Shown in pieces: positions 1-7,236 of a stretch of DNA of 12,142 nucleotides. Positions within the stretch are counted from its first letter, which is position 1; every line of letters begins with the position of its first letter. Under the pieces are notes generated by a model. It was not told the origin of the DNA. It made no database searches and worked only from the letters and a program-made list of their open reading frames with translations. This DNA comes from a bacterium (GTDB lineage: Bacteria > Chloroflexota > Dormibacteria > Aeolococcales > Aeolococcaceae), in NCBI GenBank assembly GCA_021850405.1, contig JAJZMA010000019.1, positions 1-12,142 of the forward strand, in the 5' to 3' direction. Both the position numbers and the translations under genes were made by a program.

Positions 1-1063
1 CATAGTTCACCGGAAGTACAGCTGGCAGATTTGCGACGCTCCGGGGTGCAAGCAATTCATTGGTGGTCGGCAGGATGAGAGCGAGGGGGTTGAAGACCTC
101 CGGAAGCTGGACGACCCGGGCAACAACGTCAGGGCCAAAAAACTGAAAAATAATTGCGGGCCCGGCAAGAACAATGGCCATCCCTGCAGCTAACAAAGCT
201 CCCCGTAGCGCATGCCTTGCATGCGCCTTCACCGTTGGCAGAGGCAACCGCGAGGCGGCATCTATGCCAATTACCAGGACAATCCCAAGTGCGACCAGCA
301 CCGTGGTGGCTGCAACTTCCTCCGAAATATAGACCTGGATAGCAATTGCCAGCCCCAACAAAATGCCGACCTGCCATGCGGCGCGGGTCTGGACCACAAC
401 AAGGTCATAGGTCAACAAACCCACCAGTGGAGGGAAAATGACAATGACCAGATTGAGATGTCCCAGGGATTGCCCAACCATGTACGGAGAATAGCCATAA
501 AGAAGTCCCGCGCAGAGCGATCCAGCCAACCCGCCCCCAAGTCGCCGTGCAAACAGATACGCCGCCCAGCCGCTAAGTGCGATGCCTAATGCAAGGGCAA
601 CGTTGTAGGCGGCAATACCTCCGGCCAGCAGGAGAACTGGTGTCAGCAGCACCGATACGGCGATGACTGAGGTGTTCCACATCATGTTGACTCCCGCCGG
701 AGCATTGAACCACCCCGAGAAGAGCGGCATGTGACCGTGGGTCATGGCAAAAACCGTGTATGCCATAAATGTTGCGGTCTGTATGGGGTCACCACCGACA
801 CCTACGTACCGGTGGGTGGGATCCCCCCATACGCTCGCACAAAATGCAAAACCGAGGAGGAGGAACCCTGCCAGAATAGCGCACTGCTGAAGGATCGACC
901 AACCCCGCGATCGAGCCTTCTCCGCACCAGACCCACCTGCAGTCTGGGCAGTATCTTTCAAAAAAGTCTCACAGCTACACGTCCCTAACGTATTGTGGCC
1001 GTTAGCACCACGTTTGCCCGCACCAATCGCTCCACATGCACGAAAAGCGTGGTCAGGTCCCAT
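1..1063 (-). CDS. Polytopic membrane protein, GT-C glycosyltransferase-like (3' end outside window)
   Basis: The frame is open from a stop at 1151-1153 to the window edge, giving about 354 residues from ATG 1063; the C-terminus lies beyond position 1. After a hydrophilic N-terminus of about 55 residues come several hydrophobic segments (roughly 56-78, 132-150, 153-171, 178-192, 203-223, 231-246, 250-268, 286-305). Loop motifs are GGDPIQ (90-95, an acidic residue in the first outer loop), NAPAGVNMMWNT (120-131), YGYSPYMVGQSLGHLNL (189-205), SEE (247-249) and FQFFGP (306-311). From general family knowledge this pattern is typical of large GT-C-fold proteins that use polyprenyl-linked sugars, often annotated only as hypothetical membrane proteins; substrate unknown. 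The start is uncertain: ATG 1063 has no clear ribosome-binding site, and TTG 961 (just before KDTAQT) would give a more ordinary N-terminus. It lies about 380 bases downstream of map on the same strand. Confidence 0.8.
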   Translation of the reverse strand, partial: MGPDHAFRACGAIGAGKRGANGHNTLGTCSCETFLKDTAQTAGGSGAEKARSRGWSILQQCAILAGFLLLGFAFCASVWGDPTHRYVGVGGDPIQTATFMAYTVFAMTHGHMPLFSGWFNAPAGVNMMWNTSVIAVSVLLTPVLLLAGGIAAYNVALALGIALSGWAAYLFARRLGGGLAGSLCAGLLYGYSPYMVGQSLGHLNLVIVIFPPLVGLLTYDLVVVQTRAAWQVGILLGLAIAIQVYISEEVAATTVLVALGIVLVIGIDAASRLPLPTVKAHARHALRGALLAAGMAIVLAGPAIIFQFFGPDVVARVVQLPEVFNPLALILPTTNELLAPRSVANLPAVLPVNY

Positions 1064-1092
1064 TATGACAAGATCGAGATCCTGTCTGTCAC
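1062..1092 (-). promoter_or_regulatory. Weak candidate sigma70-type promoter for the membrane protein gene
   Basis: On the minus strand GTGACA (1092-1087, one mismatch to TTGACA) is followed after 19 bases by CATAAT (1067-1062, one mismatch to TATAAT). The spacer is longer than the preferred 17. If used, transcription would begin just inside the ATG at 1063, which would favour a downstream translation start such as TTG 961. A chance match of this quality is quite possible. Confidence 0.2.
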
Positions 1093-1442
1093 TGAAAAGG
1101 GTTACCAGAGGATTCAGCCTGAGGGCTGCCGGAGACAGTGATGTCAAACGTCAAAATGGGCTCACAGGCAAACATCTCGCCGGCTCGCGAACTCCACCTT
1201 TCCCAACACATGTTTCAGCGCATGACATCACTGCTCTACCGACTCCAACTACTCTGCTCGGCCACTGTCTGTCCCGAGCGCACGCTATGCCGTTGGCACT
1301 ATTCCATCCATATCCATAGCCGAGGCTACAGTCTTTGCTCCCTCCCACTGCGCGCAGCCAGGCTCTTTTTACCCGTGCCAGCCGTCGGTGCACCATATGC
1401 CTCCAGCACAGGCAAACTCTGGTCTCCCCCAGCCTGCAGGGT
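1064..1442. other. Intergenic region between map and the membrane protein gene
   Basis: About 379 bases carry no supportable gene. An 81-codon minus-strand frame (1151-1396) exists but resembles no family I recognise. No hairpin followed by a T-run was found after map, so the end of the long transcript is not visible. The region holds an 11-base inverted repeat (1136-1146 with 1223-1233), a 10-base palindrome CTGCGCGCAG (1348-1357) and a weak sigma70-like promoter candidate at its left end. It is by far the longest non-coding stretch in the window and marks the boundary between the ribosomal cluster and an unrelated gene. Confidence 0.7.
1136..1233. repeat. 11-base perfect inverted repeat, arms 76 bases apart
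   Basis: CAGTGATGTCA at 1136-1146 (plus strand) is matched exactly by its complement TGACATCACTG at 1223-1233. Each arm contains the near-palindrome TGATGTCA. On the minus strand the left arm follows another TTGAC element, giving TTGACG and TTGACA in close tandem. The arms lie upstream of the membrane protein gene. They could be paired binding sites for a regulator or a long-loop stem; neither is shown. Confidence 0.4.
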
Positions 1443-2252
1443 TCAAATCCGCGTCCGGTCGCCCACCTTTACCACCTCAGCTGCAGGGACAGTGGGCCGG
1501 ACCGTCAGTATCTCCGGGCCATCATCGAGGACCGCAATGGTATGTTCGGCGTAACAGGAAAGTCTCCCGTCATCAGTCACCACCGTCCACTCGTCGGAAA
1601 GTACATGAACCGCAGCCGAGCCGGCATTGACCATGGGCTCGATCGCAATGACAAGCCCTGGCTTTATCAGGTTGCCAGTTCCAGGACGACCATAGTTTGG
1701 CACCTGGGGCGGCTCGTGCATGTCCCTCCCTATCCCATGCCCAACATACGATCTCACCACAGAAAACCCCTTTCCCTCGACATACTCCTGGACAGCATGC
1801 CCAATATCACCTATGTGATTTCCTGGAACTGCCTGCGAAATGCCTATGGCAAGTGCCTCATTGGTCACAGCCAGCAGTGTGCGCGCCTCGTCACTGCCGT
1901 TGCCACAGATCACACTGCATCCAGAGTCTGCCCACCAGCCGTCCAGGGTGAGGCCACAGTCAAGGCCAACCAGATCGCCATCCTGGAATGGCCTGTCAGA
2001 CGGAATACCGTGAACTACCTCTTCATTGACCGAAATGCAGATCGACTTTGGATATCCATAGTACCCAAGAAATCCTGGAACACAACCATGCTGACGGATG
2101 AAGGTATCTGCCGCCCGGTCAATGTCATTACGCGTAACCCCGGGCTGCACGAGGGTCTCGAGATAGGAGAGGCACTCTCCGAGAATGTGTCCCGCAGCGC
2201 GCATCTTTTCAACCTCCGCGGGACGCTTCAGCCGAAAGCTTTCTACCTTCAT
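1443..2252 (-). CDS. map: Type I methionine aminopeptidase
   Basis: Cytosolic metalloenzyme that removes the initiator methionine from nascent proteins. The 269-residue pita-bread-fold protein carries all five expected metal ligands: D98 (LDCG), D109 (ADSG), H172 (GHGIG), E205 (IEPM) and E236 (AEHT), with H81 (VHGIP) and H179 as the substrate-site histidines. Each sits one residue later than the E. coli enzyme's D97, D108, H171, E204 and E235, so it is full length and probably active. There is no N-terminal zinc-finger extension. ATG 2252 lies 4 bases after the adk stop with only a weak GTGAG-like binding site, so translation is probably coupled to adk. It is the last gene of the cluster; infA, its usual follower, is absent from the next 1.4 kb. 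Confidence 0.98.
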   Translation of the reverse strand: MKVESFRLKRPAEVEKMRAAGHILGECLSYLETLVQPGVTRNDIDRAADTFIRQHGCVPGFLGYYGYPKSICISVNEEVVHGIPSDRPFQDGDLVGLDCGLTLDGWWADSGCSVICGNGSDEARTLLAVTNEALAIGISQAVPGNHIGDIGHAVQEYVEGKGFSVVRSYVGHGIGRDMHEPPQVPNYGRPGTGNLIKPGLVIAIEPMVNAGSAAVHVLSDEWTVVTDDGRLSCYAEHTIAVLDDGPEILTVRPTVPAAEVVKVGDRTRI

Positions 2253-2256
2253 CTAC

Positions 2257-2841
2257 TCACGCTACCGGAGCAAGACCAACTGAGCAGAAAAGACTCGAAA
2301 GCTTGTCGGCTACGCTCTCGATGGAGCCATCCCCATCAATATGGTGTACGGTGATTCCCTGGGTCTCAAGATAGCTGAGGACGGGCGCTGTCTTTTCCCG
2401 GTACTCTGCCATCCGGCGCAGGAAACTCTCCTCATTGTCATCACTGCGGTGCTCAATCTCACCACGCTTGAGTATTCTTCCCTCAAGCACACCTTCCGGC
2501 ACGTCAAGTGCCACTACAGCAAAAATTGTGAGCCCGTGCTCTTTCAGCATCGACAGTAGCCCAGACGCCTGGGCGACAGTCCGCGGAAAGCCGTCCAGCA
2601 GAGCTCCCCTGCTCCGTTCCTCCTCAAGATGCTTTCCAACTATCTCAAGTATCAGGCTATCTGGCACCAGTTCGCCCTTGTCGAGCAGTGGTGCTACCTG
2701 CCGTCCCAGCTCAGATTTCCGTTCAACTTCCTCGCGCAGTATTGTTCCAGTTGACACATGGGGCAGCGCAAACCGCCGTGCCGCCATCTGGGCCTGTGTG
2801 CCTTTGCCGCTACCGGGAGGTCCAAACAGTATCCCAATCAC
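2257..2841 (-). CDS. adk: Adenylate kinase, short-LID form
   Basis: Interconverts ATP plus AMP and two ADP in the cytosol. In 194 residues it has the P-loop GPPGSGKGT (7-15), the AMP-site motif DGFPRT (83-88), LID arginines near R122 and R125, RSDD (132-135) and the FLRRMAEYREKTAPV helix (140-154). The LID is short and lacks the zinc-binding cysteines of long-form enzymes, which accounts for the length (long forms are about 215). The start is GTG 2841, overlapping the secY stop as GTGA; a GAGAGGG ribosome-binding site lies about 8 bases upstream within secY. The secY-adk-map order is the common bacterial arrangement. Confidence 0.97.
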   Translation of the reverse strand: MIGILFGPPGSGKGTQAQMAARRFALPHVSTGTILREEVERKSELGRQVAPLLDKGELVPDSLILEIVGKHLEEERSRGALLDGFPRTVAQASGLLSMLKEHGLTIFAVVALDVPEGVLEGRILKRGEIEHRSDDNEESFLRRMAEYREKTAPVLSYLETQGITVHHIDGDGSIESVADKLSSLFCSVGLAPVA

Positions 2842-4178
2842 TTTATAAACCCTCTCTGCTGCCTCATTATCAACTGGGTTTCGATCTGCTTCATTGTGTC
2901 GAGCGCAACACCAACCACGATCAGTATTGCTGTACCCCCCAGATACAGGGTTGTGCTGGATGTACCGGTTATAAAACTGGTAATCAGGGGAAGTAACACC
3001 GTCACAGATCCCAGGAACAGGGCACCTGCGAAGGTTATCCTGCCCATGACCCGGCGCAGATACTCTGCAGTTGCCCTGCCAGGACGGATCCCGGGGATGA
3101 ATGTCGAGGCCTTCTGGAGGCGCTCGGATATATCCACAGGGTCAAAGACGACCGAGGTATAGAAATAGGTGAACGCAAACACCAGCATGAAATAAACCCC
3201 GTTATAGAGGATATCCACGGGAATGGACCCTCCGTTGGGCTGCCAGTTAATGCGCACCCACGTGGCCACGACCCCTACCCACCCGGTGGCGCTCTGGAAG
3301 AAGTTGGAGAAAAGTGTGGGGAAAAACATCAGTGAGATGGCAAAGATAATCGGAATAACACCAGCTGTGTTTACCCGCAATGGGAAGAAGTTGCGGCGAC
3401 CTCCAGCTATACCAACCCCAGACCGCTGATTTACGATCCGCTGCGCTGACTGGGTCGGGATCTTGCGGGTTGCCTGCTGAACCCAGATGATGTAGGATGT
3501 CGCAGCCACAGCAATTGCGGCCACAACCACCAGCGTCACAAAGCTGGCGCCGCCAGTGCTTAGCAGGCCAAGGATCGCAGAGGGAAGCTGGGAGATAATT
3601 CCGGCAAAAATGATCAGCGACACCCCCTGACCCACACCGTATTCTGTGATAAGTTCTCCCAGCCACATCAGCACTATGGTGCTGCAGGTAAATGTTGCAA
3701 TGATCCGGATGTACTCCGCTGGACCTGGGCTGGAAAGTGCATTCACGCTCGAACTTGAGAGCAATATTGTGTAGCCGACAGCCTGAACCGCAGCCAGCGG
3801 AACCGTAAGCCAGCGCGTGTACTGGTTAATCCGCATCTGGCCCTTTTCCCCTTCTTTGGCCAGTTCGCGCAGATGGACCGAGGACACCTGCAGAAGTTGC
3901 ATGATTATGGTTGCGTTGATATACGGGTTCAGCCCGGTGCCAACAATGGAGAGCGCTGAGTTTCCAGACCCCGTCTGTACCCCAGCACCGCTGAACAGGT
4001 TAAGGAGGCCCAGGAGCGAGTTGTTGGCAAAAAGTTTGGTTAGTGCAGCACTGTTGATACCGGGCACAAGCACACTTGCCATAACCCGATAGACGAGAAG
4101 TAGTCCAAGGGTCACCATGAGCTTGCGCCGAAGTTCCGGGGTGCGCATAGCCTGTCCCAGAGCTTGAAGCAGACTCAC
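2838..4178 (-). CDS. secY: Preprotein translocase channel subunit SecY
   Basis: Central pore of the SecYEG inner-membrane translocon. The 446 residues contain about ten membrane segments. Family landmarks are PELRRKLMVTLG at the start of TM1 (14-25), the plug-region stretch LLGLLNLFSG (55-64), GLNPYINATIIMQLL (82-96), EYGVGQGVSLIIFAGI (179-194), RVNTAGVIPIIFA (268-280), the cytoplasmic loop IPGIRPGRATAEYL (361-374) and the C-terminal DTMKQIETQL with final RGFIK. GTG 4178 is chosen over the internal ATG 4148 because AGGGA (4186-4190) sits 7 bases upstream and the resulting N-terminus matches family length. It starts 20 bases after the rplO stop and overlaps adk by 4 bases. Confidence 0.98.
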   Translation of the reverse strand: MSLLQALGQAMRTPELRRKLMVTLGLLLVYRVMASVLVPGINSAALTKLFANNSLLGLLNLFSGAGVQTGSGNSALSIVGTGLNPYINATIIMQLLQVSSVHLRELAKEGEKGQMRINQYTRWLTVPLAAVQAVGYTILLSSSSVNALSSPGPAEYIRIIATFTCSTIVLMWLGELITEYGVGQGVSLIIFAGIISQLPSAILGLLSTGGASFVTLVVVAAIAVAATSYIIWVQQATRKIPTQSAQRIVNQRSGVGIAGGRRNFFPLRVNTAGVIPIIFAISLMFFPTLFSNFFQSATGWVGVVATWVRINWQPNGGSIPVDILYNGVYFMLVFAFTYFYTSVVFDPVDISERLQKASTFIPGIRPGRATAEYLRRVMGRITFAGALFLGSVTVLLPLITSFITGTSSTTLYLGGTAILIVVGVALDTMKQIETQLIMRQQRGFIK

Positions 4179-4185
4179 CTCGTTG

Positions 4186-4190
4186 TCCCT
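4186..4190 (-). promoter_or_regulatory. Ribosome-binding site that decides the secY start
   Basis: AGGGA on the minus strand ends 7 bases before GTG 4178, in the short rplO-secY gap. No comparable element precedes the internal ATG 10 codons downstream. Confidence 0.7.
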
Positions 4191-4198
4191 GCCCTTGC

Positions 4199-4855
4199 CT
4201 AGTGCTCGTTGCTGGAATCGGAGGACGATCCGTCCGCGTCATCCCCTGCCGACCCAATACCGGGCCCCTCCTCGCCGACAGAGGAAGCTGCCAGGCCGGC
4301 TTCAGGTCTGGTTGCAGTTGCAGCGCTCCTGGGGCTCCCAGCATGGGCTGGCTGGTCTCCGCCATGCCTTCCAGCTTCCTGCTGCTTCCCGCCAGTTGGG
4401 GCTGGGGGTGGCGTCAACAGCTCAACGGTTCCTCCTGCAGCTTCGATAGCACGCCGTGCTGCTGCCGATGCGCTATGCACACGTACAGTGAGCGGCCGCT
4501 TGACATCACCGCTGCCCAGCAGCTTTATCGGAAGCGACGGAGTAGACAGCAGCCCTGCCCATTTAAAGGCAGGTGGATCCACAACGATGCTCCCGTCGAA
4601 ACAGTCCAGCTTGCCCACGTTCACAATGCAGTATTCCTGGCGCCAGCGATTACGGAAACCGCGCAGCTTTGGGATTCTCTGGGTCAGGGGAAGCTGCCCG
4701 CCTTCAAAACCAGCAGGCAACCCCGGATGCTCCCGGGCAAACTGCCCCTTCTGGCCACGACCGCAGGTCTTGCCCTGGCCAGCACTTATGCCCCGACCAA
4801 CCCGCTTGCGGCTATGGGTGCTGCCTACTGGTGGACGCAGTTCATGCAGATTCAC
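4199..4855 (-). CDS. rplO: Large-subunit ribosomal protein L15 with acidic C-terminal tail
   Basis: L15 is a late-assembling 50S protein that binds 23S rRNA. From GTG 4855 the protein has 218 residues, against about 145-150 for the family. The N-terminal part is canonical: MNLHELRPP (1-9), SRKRVGRGISAGQGKTCGRG (15-34), GFEGGQ (49-54), IPKLRGF (61-67) and a C-terminal ARRAIEAAGGTVELL (133-147). Residues about 151-218 are an added Pro/Gly/Ala/Ser tail that becomes acidic at the end (GEEGPG, GDDADG, SSSDSSNEH). An in-frame ATG at 4930 would add 25 residues unlike L15 and overlap rpmD by 89 bases, so I reject it. The chosen start overlaps the rpmD stop by 14 bases. Confidence 0.96.
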   Translation of the reverse strand: MNLHELRPPVGSTHSRKRVGRGISAGQGKTCGRGQKGQFAREHPGLPAGFEGGQLPLTQRIPKLRGFRNRWRQEYCIVNVGKLDCFDGSIVVDPPAFKWAGLLSTPSLPIKLLGSGDVKRPLTVRVHSASAAARRAIEAAGGTVELLTPPPAPTGGKQQEAGRHGGDQPAHAGSPRSAATATRPEAGLAASSVGEEGPGIGSAGDDADGSSSDSSNEH

Positions 4856-5099
4856 GATCTTTCCCCTTTTCTTCCCTGCTCCCCCTGGCAAGCAGTTCAA
4901 CTCCCGCACTTGAGTCTGCCGCAACGCCATTTATATCAACCAGGTGGCGGACCTTGTGCACCATACCCAGAATGGCAGCGCTGTCTTCATGCTCAACGGT
5001 CTGATGCAGCCTGCGCAACCCCAGGGCCGCGACCGTATCCTTCTGGTCCCTTGCGTATCCTATGGCGCTCTTGCGATAGGTGACTGTTATCTTGCTCAT
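4842..5099 (-). CDS. rpmD: Large-subunit ribosomal protein L30
   Basis: Small 50S protein. The first 60 residues are a standard L30: [14 protein letters not shown] (2-15), a conserved [11 protein letters not shown] helix region (24-34) and the closing [14 protein letters not shown] (45-58). A further 27 residues rich in Ala, Gly, Glu and Lys follow, making 85 against the usual 55-65. This added end runs through the rplO ribosome-binding site and 14 bases into rplO, so it may exist mainly to couple the two genes. ATG 5099 overlaps the rpsE stop as ATGA. No strong ribosome-binding site precedes it, consistent with coupling to rpsE. Confidence 0.96.
   Translation of the reverse strand: MSKITVTYRKSAIGYARDQKDTVAALGLRRLHQTVEHEDSAAILGMVHKVRHLVDINGVAADSSAGVELLARGSREEKGKDRESA
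4863..4867 (-). promoter_or_regulatory. Ribosome-binding site that decides the rplO start
   Basis: AGGGG on the minus strand lies 7 bases before GTG 4855, inside the 3' end of rpmD. The protein from this GTG begins exactly where family members begin (NLHELRPP), which supports it over ATG 4930. Confidence 0.8.
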
Positions 5100-5671
5100 A
5101 CCGGCTCAGTCTCCAGCGCTGTTTCTGGCTTGCCCATCATGATGGCTGCCCGGCGACGGCCAACCAGCTCTTCCGGTTGCTTGCCGCGTGCAGCAGCAAC
5201 ATCCTCAAGGGTACGCATCGCAGCCAAAGCCACCATCGTGGCCCGGGCGACGTTGACCGGATTGTTTGTTCCCAGTGACTTTGTAAGGATGTCACGAACG
5301 CCTGCAGCTTCTACCACCGCACGCATCGCTCCACCAGATATAACCCCAGTCCCCGGGACGGCTGGCTTCATCAGCACCTTGGCAGCACCGAACTTGGCCC
5401 GGATCTCATGTGGAATGGTAGTACCGACGAGAGGTACCGTTATCATCCGCTTCTTGCCATCCTCCACTCCCTTGCGGATCGCCTCAGGAACCTCGGAGGC
5501 CTTGCCAAAGCCGACCCCAACCCTTCCCTGGCCATCCCCTACAACTACAAGTGCACTGAAGGAAAAGCGGCGGCCGCCCTTCACAACCTTGGCTACCCTG
5601 TTGAGGGCTACTATTTTCTCCTGAAACTCAGATGGGGCTCCACGGTCGTCCCTTCGCTCCGTTCTCTGCAC
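5096..5671 (-). CDS. rpsE: Small-subunit ribosomal protein S5
   Basis: 30S protein with roles in decoding fidelity and mRNA unwinding at the entry site. In 191 residues it shows the N-terminal double-stranded RNA-binding-like domain ([19 protein letters not shown] 18-36, then [21 protein letters not shown] 38-58 and [15 protein letters not shown]) and the C-terminal domain with [19 protein letters not shown] (106-124), [11 protein letters not shown] and NPVNVARAT. Start GTG 5671 is supported by AAGGGAG (5677-5683) 5 bases upstream. The gap to rplR is 19 bases and the stop overlaps rpmD. Confidence 0.98.
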   Translation of the reverse strand: MQRTERRDDRGAPSEFQEKIVALNRVAKVVKGGRRFSFSALVVVGDGQGRVGVGFGKASEVPEAIRKGVEDGKKRMITVPLVGTTIPHEIRAKFGAAKVLMKPAVPGTGVISGGAMRAVVEAAGVRDILTKSLGTNNPVNVARATMVALAAMRTLEDVAAARGKQPEELVGRRRAAIMMGKPETALETEPV

Positions 5672-5690
5672 TGTGACTCCCTTCTAAACT

Positions 5691-6056
5691 CTAAAACCGA
5701 AGGCCATTCTGCCGGGCTGCATCCGCCAGGGCTGCGATCCTGCCGTGGTAGAGATATCCACCCCGGTCAAATACCACCTGGGTAATGCCATTCTCAACGG
5801 CCCGCTCTGCTACCAGCTTTCCGACCGCCTCTGCGGCGGCACGGGTTGCTGTTGTCCCACCAGTGCGCAGTTCCTTCTCCTCAGACGATGCAGCCACCAG
5901 TGTGTGTCCACGCTCATCATTTACAATCTGCACGCTAATGTGGCGCAGGCTGCGATGCACAGCGAGCCGGGGGCGCTCCGAGGTTCCCCACACACGCCGG
6001 CGCACCCTGCGGTGCCGCTTCTGACGGGCCGCCTCTCTATCAAACTTTGTATACAT
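5691..6056 (-). CDS. rplR: Large-subunit ribosomal protein L18
   Basis: L18 binds 5S rRNA with L5 and anchors it in the central protuberance. At 121 residues it is of normal length. It has the basic N-terminus ([15 protein letters not shown] 11-25), [21 protein letters not shown] (27-47), the [14 protein letters not shown] helix and the closing [28 protein letters not shown] signature. ATG 6056 follows the rplF stop by 2 bases. AAGGG about 9 bases upstream, inside the rplF end, is the likely ribosome-binding site. Confidence 0.98.
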   Translation of the reverse strand: MYTKFDREAARQKRHRRVRRRVWGTSERPRLAVHRSLRHISVQIVNDERGHTLVAASSEEKELRTGGTTATRAAAEAVGKLVAERAVENGITQVVFDRGGYLYHGRIAALADAARQNGLRF

Positions 6057-6058
6057 AA

Positions 6059-6610
6059 CTATTTACCCTTTCCTGCTTTGCCAGACTTTCCTGCCTTGCG
6101 CCGTATCTGCTCACCCTTGTACATGACCCCCTTACCCTTGTAAGGCTCAGGCTTGCGGAATGAGCGCAACTTTGCAGCAACCTGTCCAACTATCTCCTTG
6201 TCCGACCCGTTTACAGTAATTGAGGTCGGATTGGGAACCTCCAGGGAGATACCCGCCGGAGGCGTATAACGAATAGGATGCGAATATCCGAGCGAGAGCA
6301 CGACATCCTCGCCCTGCTTCGCCACGCGATATCCAACCCCCACCAGGTCCAGGGACTTGGTGAATCCGGTGTTTACGCCTTCAACCATGTTTGCTACCAG
6401 TGTCCGGGTAAGCCCATGCATCGAGCGATGCAGGCTGGAGTTCGATGGCCGCTCAACAAGAACAACACCGTCTGACACCGAAACCCGGATCGAGGGAGAG
6501 ATCGTGCGCGAAAGCTCACCCCTTTTCCCTTTGACCGCAACGTGGCTGCCGGTGACAGTAACCTCTACGCCAGATGGCAGTGCTATCGGCTGTTTGCCAA
6601 TTCTAGACAT
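6059..6610 (-). CDS. rplF: Large-subunit ribosomal protein L6
   Basis: 50S protein near the factor-binding region. The 183 residues include the N-terminal MSRIGKQPI with [10 protein letters not shown] (27-36), the middle [20 protein letters not shown] (60-79), and the C-terminal repeat [10 protein letters not shown] with LGYSHPIRY. It ends in the L6 signature [25 protein letters not shown] and a short lysine/glycine tail. Two tandem alpha/beta domains are expected for the family. ATG 6610 has GGTGAGG just upstream and lies 8 bases after rpsH; rplR starts 2 bases after its stop. Confidence 0.98.
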   Translation of the reverse strand: MSRIGKQPIALPSGVEVTVTGSHVAVKGKRGELSRTISPSIRVSVSDGVVLVERPSNSSLHRSMHGLTRTLVANMVEGVNTGFTKSLDLVGVGYRVAKQGEDVVLSLGYSHPIRYTPPAGISLEVPNPTSITVNGSDKEIVGQVAAKLRSFRKPEPYKGKGVMYKGEQIRRKAGKSGKAGKGK

Positions 6611-6618
6611 AACCTCAC

Positions 6619-7044
6619 CTACCAGACGCGTGCTACCACTTCGCCGCCCAGCCCTGCCCGACGGGCGGCCTTCCCGGTCATAAGACCGCGCGAAGTGGAA
6701 ATTATTGATACACCAAAACCACCCATCACCTCTGGCAATTTATCCTTGCCGGAGTAGATTCGCAAACCCGGCTTGCTAACGCGCGTGAGGCCCGAAAGCG
6801 GGCTCACATTCCGCCCATGAGGCTTGAGCACTACCCTTATCTGGCGGGCTGCTGGCGAGGCTACTGCGGCAGCCTCACCCTCCTCGCCACCGACTGTGCT
6901 GTAATCCTCAATGAACCCCTCCTCCTTCAGCAAGCGCGCTATCTCGAGTTTCATCCTGGACTGGGGCACAAATACCTCGCGATGATGCGCTGCATTCGCG
7001 TTCCTTATTCTGGTTAGCATATCGGCTATTGGATCACTATGCAT
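6619..7044 (-). CDS. rpsH: Small-subunit ribosomal protein S8
   Basis: Primary 16S rRNA-binding protein of the 30S platform; in E. coli it also represses the spc operon by binding its mRNA. At 141 residues it is slightly longer than the usual about 130 because an acidic, alanine-rich loop (GGEEGEAAAVASPAARQ, about 52-68) replaces a short turn between the two domains. Landmarks are DPIADMLTRIRNA (4-16), SRMKLEIARLLKEEGFI (29-45), the C-terminal GLRIYSGKDKLPEVMGGFGVSIISTS and the closing KAARRAGLGGEVVARVW. ATG 7044 is 6 bases after the rpsN stop, with GGTGA 6 bases upstream. Confidence 0.98.
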   Translation of the reverse strand: MHSDPIADMLTRIRNANAAHHREVFVPQSRMKLEIARLLKEEGFIEDYSTVGGEEGEAAAVASPAARQIRVVLKPHGRNVSPLSGLTRVSKPGLRIYSGKDKLPEVMGGFGVSIISTSRGLMTGKAARRAGLGGEVVARVW

Positions 7045-7050
7045 TTCGGA

Positions 7051-7236
7051 TCACCATGAGCTTTTCTGGACGCCCGGTATGACGCCAAGGTTTACGTTGT
7101 TGCGGAAGCAGATCCGGCACATGCCGAATTTCCGCATGTAGGCGCGGGGCCTGCCACACAAGCCGCACCTGTGGTGCATCTGCACCGGGTACCGTGTGGG
7201 CCGCAGCGACTTCGCTATCAGGGACTTCTTTGCCAT
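7051..7236 (-). CDS. rpsN: Small-subunit ribosomal protein S14, zinc-binding (type Z)
   Basis: 30S head protein. The 61-residue length and two CxxC pairs (C24/C27 in RCGLCGRPR and C40/C43 in MCRICFR) mark the zinc-containing short form (uS14, type Z) rather than the about 100-residue zinc-free form of enterobacteria. The end IPGVQKSSW matches the usual G(V/M)xKASW finish. ATG 7236 is preceded by GAGGT about 8 bases upstream. The 73 bases before it form the longest gap inside the ribosomal cluster and can fold (see separate entry). Confidence 0.98.
   Translation of the reverse strand: MAKKSLIAKSLRPTRYPVQMHHRCGLCGRPRAYMRKFGMCRICFRNNVNLGVIPGVQKSSW

Noticed and set aside
1348..1380. Palindrome CTGCGCGCAG near a CTTTTT run as a possible terminator
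   Set aside because: The T-run follows on the plus strand, where there is no gene to terminate, and the only adjacent stem has a one-base loop. On the transcribed minus strand no T-run follows.
1151..1396. 81-codon minus-strand frame between map and the membrane gene
   Set aside because: Composition is unlike its neighbours, there is no clear ribosome-binding site and no recognisable domain. It ends at the same stop that opens the membrane-protein frame, but I saw no evidence that the two were once joined.
1432..1460. GGGTTCAAATCC, which looks like a tRNA T-loop
   Set aside because: The flanking bases do not form a T-stem (only three of five pairs), no acceptor or anticodon arms fit, and the stretch overlaps the 3' end of map.
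1335..2354. 339-codon open frame on the plus strand
   Set aside because: It is fully antisense to map, which has all catalytic residues; no recognisable motif or ribosome-binding site.
4856..4930. ATG 4930 as the rplO start
   Set aside because: It would add 25 residues unlike L15 and overlap rpmD by 89 bases. GTG 4855 has a well-placed AGGGG and gives the standard N-terminus.
4202..5083. 293- and 234-codon plus-strand frames over rplO and rpmD
   Set aside because: Shadows of the low-complexity rplO tail and core; no family resemblance.
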